From NCBI GenBank assembly GCA_030635525.1, contig DAOVYR010000065.1, positions 1-6,248 of the forward strand: DNA of 6,248 bases, written 5' to 3'. Each line of letters opens with the position of its first letter. Within the stretch, counting starts at the first letter, position 1. This document shows positions 4,639-6,248 of this stretch, one piece after another. Below the pieces are notes generated by a model. That model was not told the DNA's origin. It saw nothing but the letters and a program-made list of their open reading frames with translations, and ran no database searches. The stretch comes from Candidatus Nanohalarchaeota archaeon. GTDB lineage: Archaea > EX4484-52 > B79-G9. The position numbers and the translations under genes were made by a program.

Positions 4639-4992
4639 ATGGACAGAAAAAAAAAGTGTAGTCCCGCTCTCTTAAGCCACATGAAACCCGGCTACAAGTT
4701 CTGGCTTCGCATAGGCCAAAAGTCCATAATGGGTGCAGGAAGATACAAAATCCTAAAAACAATCTCAAGAACCCATTCCATAAAAGAGACCTCAAAACTC
4801 CTGAACCTCTCCTACCGCTCATGCCAGAACTACATAAAAAAAATGGAAGACCGCCTAGGCACAGAAATAGTCCACACAGAAAGAGGCGGCATCAACGGCG
4901 GCGGCAGTGCAGAACTAACCCCGTTCGGTAAATCTCTGGTCAAAAAATTCGAGTCCATAAAATTCAAGGTAATTTGCGATGATAAAAGATAG
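4639..4992 (+). CDS. ModE-like winged-helix transcriptional regulator without molybdate domain
   Basis: The 117 residues correspond to the N-terminal DNA-binding domain of ModE (LysR-type winged helix). Diagnostic features: G-A-G-R-Y-K-I-L-K-T-I (32-42), the H-S-I-K-E-T-S-K-L-L-N-L-S-Y-R-S helix-turn-helix (46-61), the recognition helix to M-E-D-R-L-G (69-74), the wing E-R-G-G-I-N-G-G-G (81-89) and A-E-L-T-P-F-G (91-97). E. coli ModE (262 residues) adds two molybdate-binding MOP domains. These are absent here, so this protein either does not sense molybdate directly or needs a partner. It overlaps moaA by 14 nt, so it is cotranscribed with the molybdopterin genes and probably controls them. 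The N-terminus is Lys-rich. The start is supported by TATA spacing and no Shine-Dalgarno site is seen. The family is secure; the ligand is unknown. Confidence 0.87.
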   Translation: MDRKKKCSPALLSHMKPGYKFWLRIGQKSIMGAGRYKILKTISRTHSIKETSKLLNLSYRSCQNYIKKMEDRLGTEIVHTERGGINGGGSAELTPFGKSLVKKFESIKFKVICDDKR

Positions 4993-5872
4993 ATTTGGAA
5001 GAGAAATAGACATCCTGAGAATATCAGTAACACAGCAATGCAATCTCAACTGCCCATACTGCCACAGGGAAGGTGAAACTAACATAGAACCTGTCATGTC
5101 CCCCGCAGAAATAGCAAAAATCGTATCCTCGTGCGCAAAAGCAGGCATAAAAAAAGTCAAGATAACAGGCGGGGAACCCCTAATAAGAAAAGACATCTGT
5201 GAAATAATCGCACAAATATCACACATCCCCGGCATCGAAGACATATCAATGACCACAAACGGCACAATGCTCAAAGACACAGCACAAAACCTAAAAAAAG
5301 CAGGACTCAAAAGAATCAACATCGGCTGCGACTCATACACCTCATCCATACTTGAAAAAACAGCGCACAAGATAAAATCAGGCATAATAGCAGCAAAAGA
5401 CGCAGGACTGGACACAATCAAACTCAACATGGTAGTCCTCAAAAATGTAAACGAAAGCGACATCCAAAATATGATAGAATTCTCAAAAAAATCAGGTGCA
5501 ATACTGCAGCTCATTGAGCTGATTGAAACAAAACACAACAAACAGTTTTTCCACGACCATTATTACCCTCTCAAAGGCATTGAAAAAGAACTTGCATCAA
5601 AAGCAGATTCCATTGAGACGCGCTCAATGCACAACAGAAAAAAATACTACCTGGACGGCGCAGTTGTCGAAATTGTAAGACCGACAAGACACGAATTCTG
5701 CGCAAACTGCCGGACCTTAAGAATAACCTCTGACGGCAAAATAAAACCGTGCCTCATGAGAAATGATAATCTTCTGGATATTGTTTCAGGCATCAGGAAC
5801 GGGATCAAAGATAACGAATTAAACAACCAGATTCTCCGGGGCATTGAAAAAAGAGAACCATACGTGAGGTGA
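4979..5872 (+). CDS. moaA: GTP 3',8-cyclase MoaA (radical SAM)
   Basis: MoaA starts molybdopterin synthesis, cyclising GTP to 3',8-cyclo-7,8-dihydro-GTP with S-adenosylmethionine and two [4Fe-4S] clusters. The N-terminal D-R-F-G-R-E-I-D-I-L-R-I-S-V-T (4-18) is typical. Cluster I ligands are Cys21, Cys25 and Cys28 (C-N-L-N-C-P-Y-C); the SAM motif is G-G-E-P (64-67). Cluster II ligands are Cys241, Cys244 and Cys258. Length is 297, usual for archaeal members. Two oddities: after Cys244 the order is R-T-L-R where the family has x-R-x-R, so one of the two conserved GTP-binding arginines is displaced; and N-I-G-C-D-S-Y (114-120) replaces the usual N-V-S-L-D-S-L. The C-terminus (KREPYVR) lacks the Gly-Gly of bacterial MoaA. 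ATG 4979 has an AAGGT eight bases upstream inside modE, with which it overlaps by 14 nt. moaC follows after four bases. Assignment to MoaA rather than a paralogue rests on the second cluster and the moaC neighbour. Confidence 0.93.
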   Translation: MIKDRFGREIDILRISVTQQCNLNCPYCHREGETNIEPVMSPAEIAKIVSSCAKAGIKKVKITGGEPLIRKDICEIIAQISHIPGIEDISMTTNGTMLKDTAQNLKKAGLKRINIGCDSYTSSILEKTAHKIKSGIIAAKDAGLDTIKLNMVVLKNVNESDIQNMIEFSKKSGAILQLIELIETKHNKQFFHDHYYPLKGIEKELASKADSIETRSMHNRKKYYLDGAVVEIVRPTRHEFCANCRTLRITSDGKIKPCLMRNDNLLDIVSGIRNGIKDNELNNQILRGIEKREPYVR

Positions 5873-5876
5873 CAGA

Positions 5877-6248
5877 ATGAAAATAAACATGATAGACATA
5901 TCTTTGAAAAAAAAAGTATTAAGAACAGCCACAGCTTGCGGCAGGATCAATCTGTCAGAACATACTGTGAAACTAATAAAAGATGGCAAAACAAAAAAAG
6001 GCGACGTCTTCACAGTAAGCGAGATCGCAGCAATCAACGCAGTAAAAGACACCCCGCGCATGATTCCTCTCTGCCACAACATCCCCATATCCAAAGTGGA
6101 TGTAGAATTTGACTGCGCAGGCAATCACATAGACGCAAAGGTCACAGTCATATCCTATGGAAGGACAGGAGTTGAGATGGAAGCACTGGCAGGTGTGACC
6201 ATGAGCCTTCTAAACATCTGGGACATGGTAAAATACCTTGAAAAAGAC
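5877..6248 (+). CDS. moaC: Cyclic pyranopterin monophosphate synthase MoaC, cut by the window end
   Basis: MoaC converts the MoaA product to cyclic pyranopterin monophosphate, the second half of the first molybdopterin step. The 124 visible residues cover most of the protein, and the frame is still open at the window end. Family landmarks: M-I-D-I-S (5-9), A-x-x-x-G-x-I (18-24), the K-x-G-D-V segment (40-44), A-A-I-N-A-V-K-D-T (51-59, Lys57), the I-P-L-C-H-N-I-P-I motif (63-71, His67), R-T-G-V-E-M-E-A-L (96-104) and N-I-W-D-M-V-K-Y-L-E-K-D (113-124), in which Lys119 matches the essential active-site lysine of E. coli MoaC. The ATG lies four bases after the moaA stop, and its Shine-Dalgarno GAGGTGA (5866-5872) is formed by the last moaA codons, so the two are translationally linked. 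Only about the last 25-35 residues should be missing. Confidence 0.94.
   Translation, partial: MKINMIDISLKKKVLRTATACGRINLSEHTVKLIKDGKTKKGDVFTVSEIAAINAVKDTPRMIPLCHNIPISKVDVEFDCAGNHIDAKVTVISYGRTGVEMEALAGVTMSLLNIWDMVKYLEKD

Noticed and set aside
4915..5541. Minus-strand open frame opposite moaA
   Set aside because: Antisense of the conserved radical SAM gene; its hydrophobic, Ser/Phe-rich sequence is what complementing A/C-rich codons produces.

Overview
The window looks archaeal. It carries an FtsZ of the archaeal FtsZ2 clade, a GatC subunit of the tRNA-dependent amidotransferase, a ModE-type winged-helix regulator without a molybdate-binding domain, and the start of a molybdopterin (MoaA-MoaC) cluster. 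Several genes have an AT-rich TATA-like element centred 26-28 nt before the start codon, which is the archaeal spacing and suggests leaderless mRNAs. Internal genes instead have GGAGG-type Shine-Dalgarno sites. Moderate to low G+C and free use of ATA and AAA codons fit many euryarchaeal or related lineages; I cannot name a genus.

Layout: (1) 2-658, the 3' part of an unrecognised + strand gene cut by the window edge. (2) 664-945, gatC on the - strand, convergent with it and alone, with no gatA beside it. (3) 946-1563, a 618-nt intergenic region and the most unusual part of the window. It holds three copies of a TTCCACAGGAAAT-type element resembling the core of archaeal origin recognition boxes, plus a weaker fourth. 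An AT-rich stretch with a strong TATA box follows, then a chain of overlapping hairpins that each present a GGGC loop, then a second TATA box, another hairpin and a strong Shine-Dalgarno site. (4) 1564-2661, ftsZ (FtsZ2 clade), followed by a hairpin plus T-tract terminator. (5) 2880-3835, a two-gene unit with a one-base overlap: an HTH-fused minimal nucleotidyltransferase (MNT) and a HEPN protein, which is the architecture of HEPN/MNT toxin-antitoxin systems. (6) 3947-4468, a DJ-1/PfpI-family protein whose true start is a GTG behind a good Shine-Dalgarno site. (7) 4639-6248, a ModE-like regulator, moaA and moaC (cut by the window end), tightly packed and probably one operon for the first steps of molybdopterin synthesis.

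The gene neighbourhoods are mostly independent. The clear functional units are the MNT/HEPN pair and the modE-moaA-moaC operon, where the regulator overlaps moaA by 14 nt. The best candidates for something undescribed are the repeat array and the hairpin chain upstream of ftsZ. These could be an origin-like locus, a structured ftsZ leader, or a separate small RNA. Sequence alone does not decide between these.
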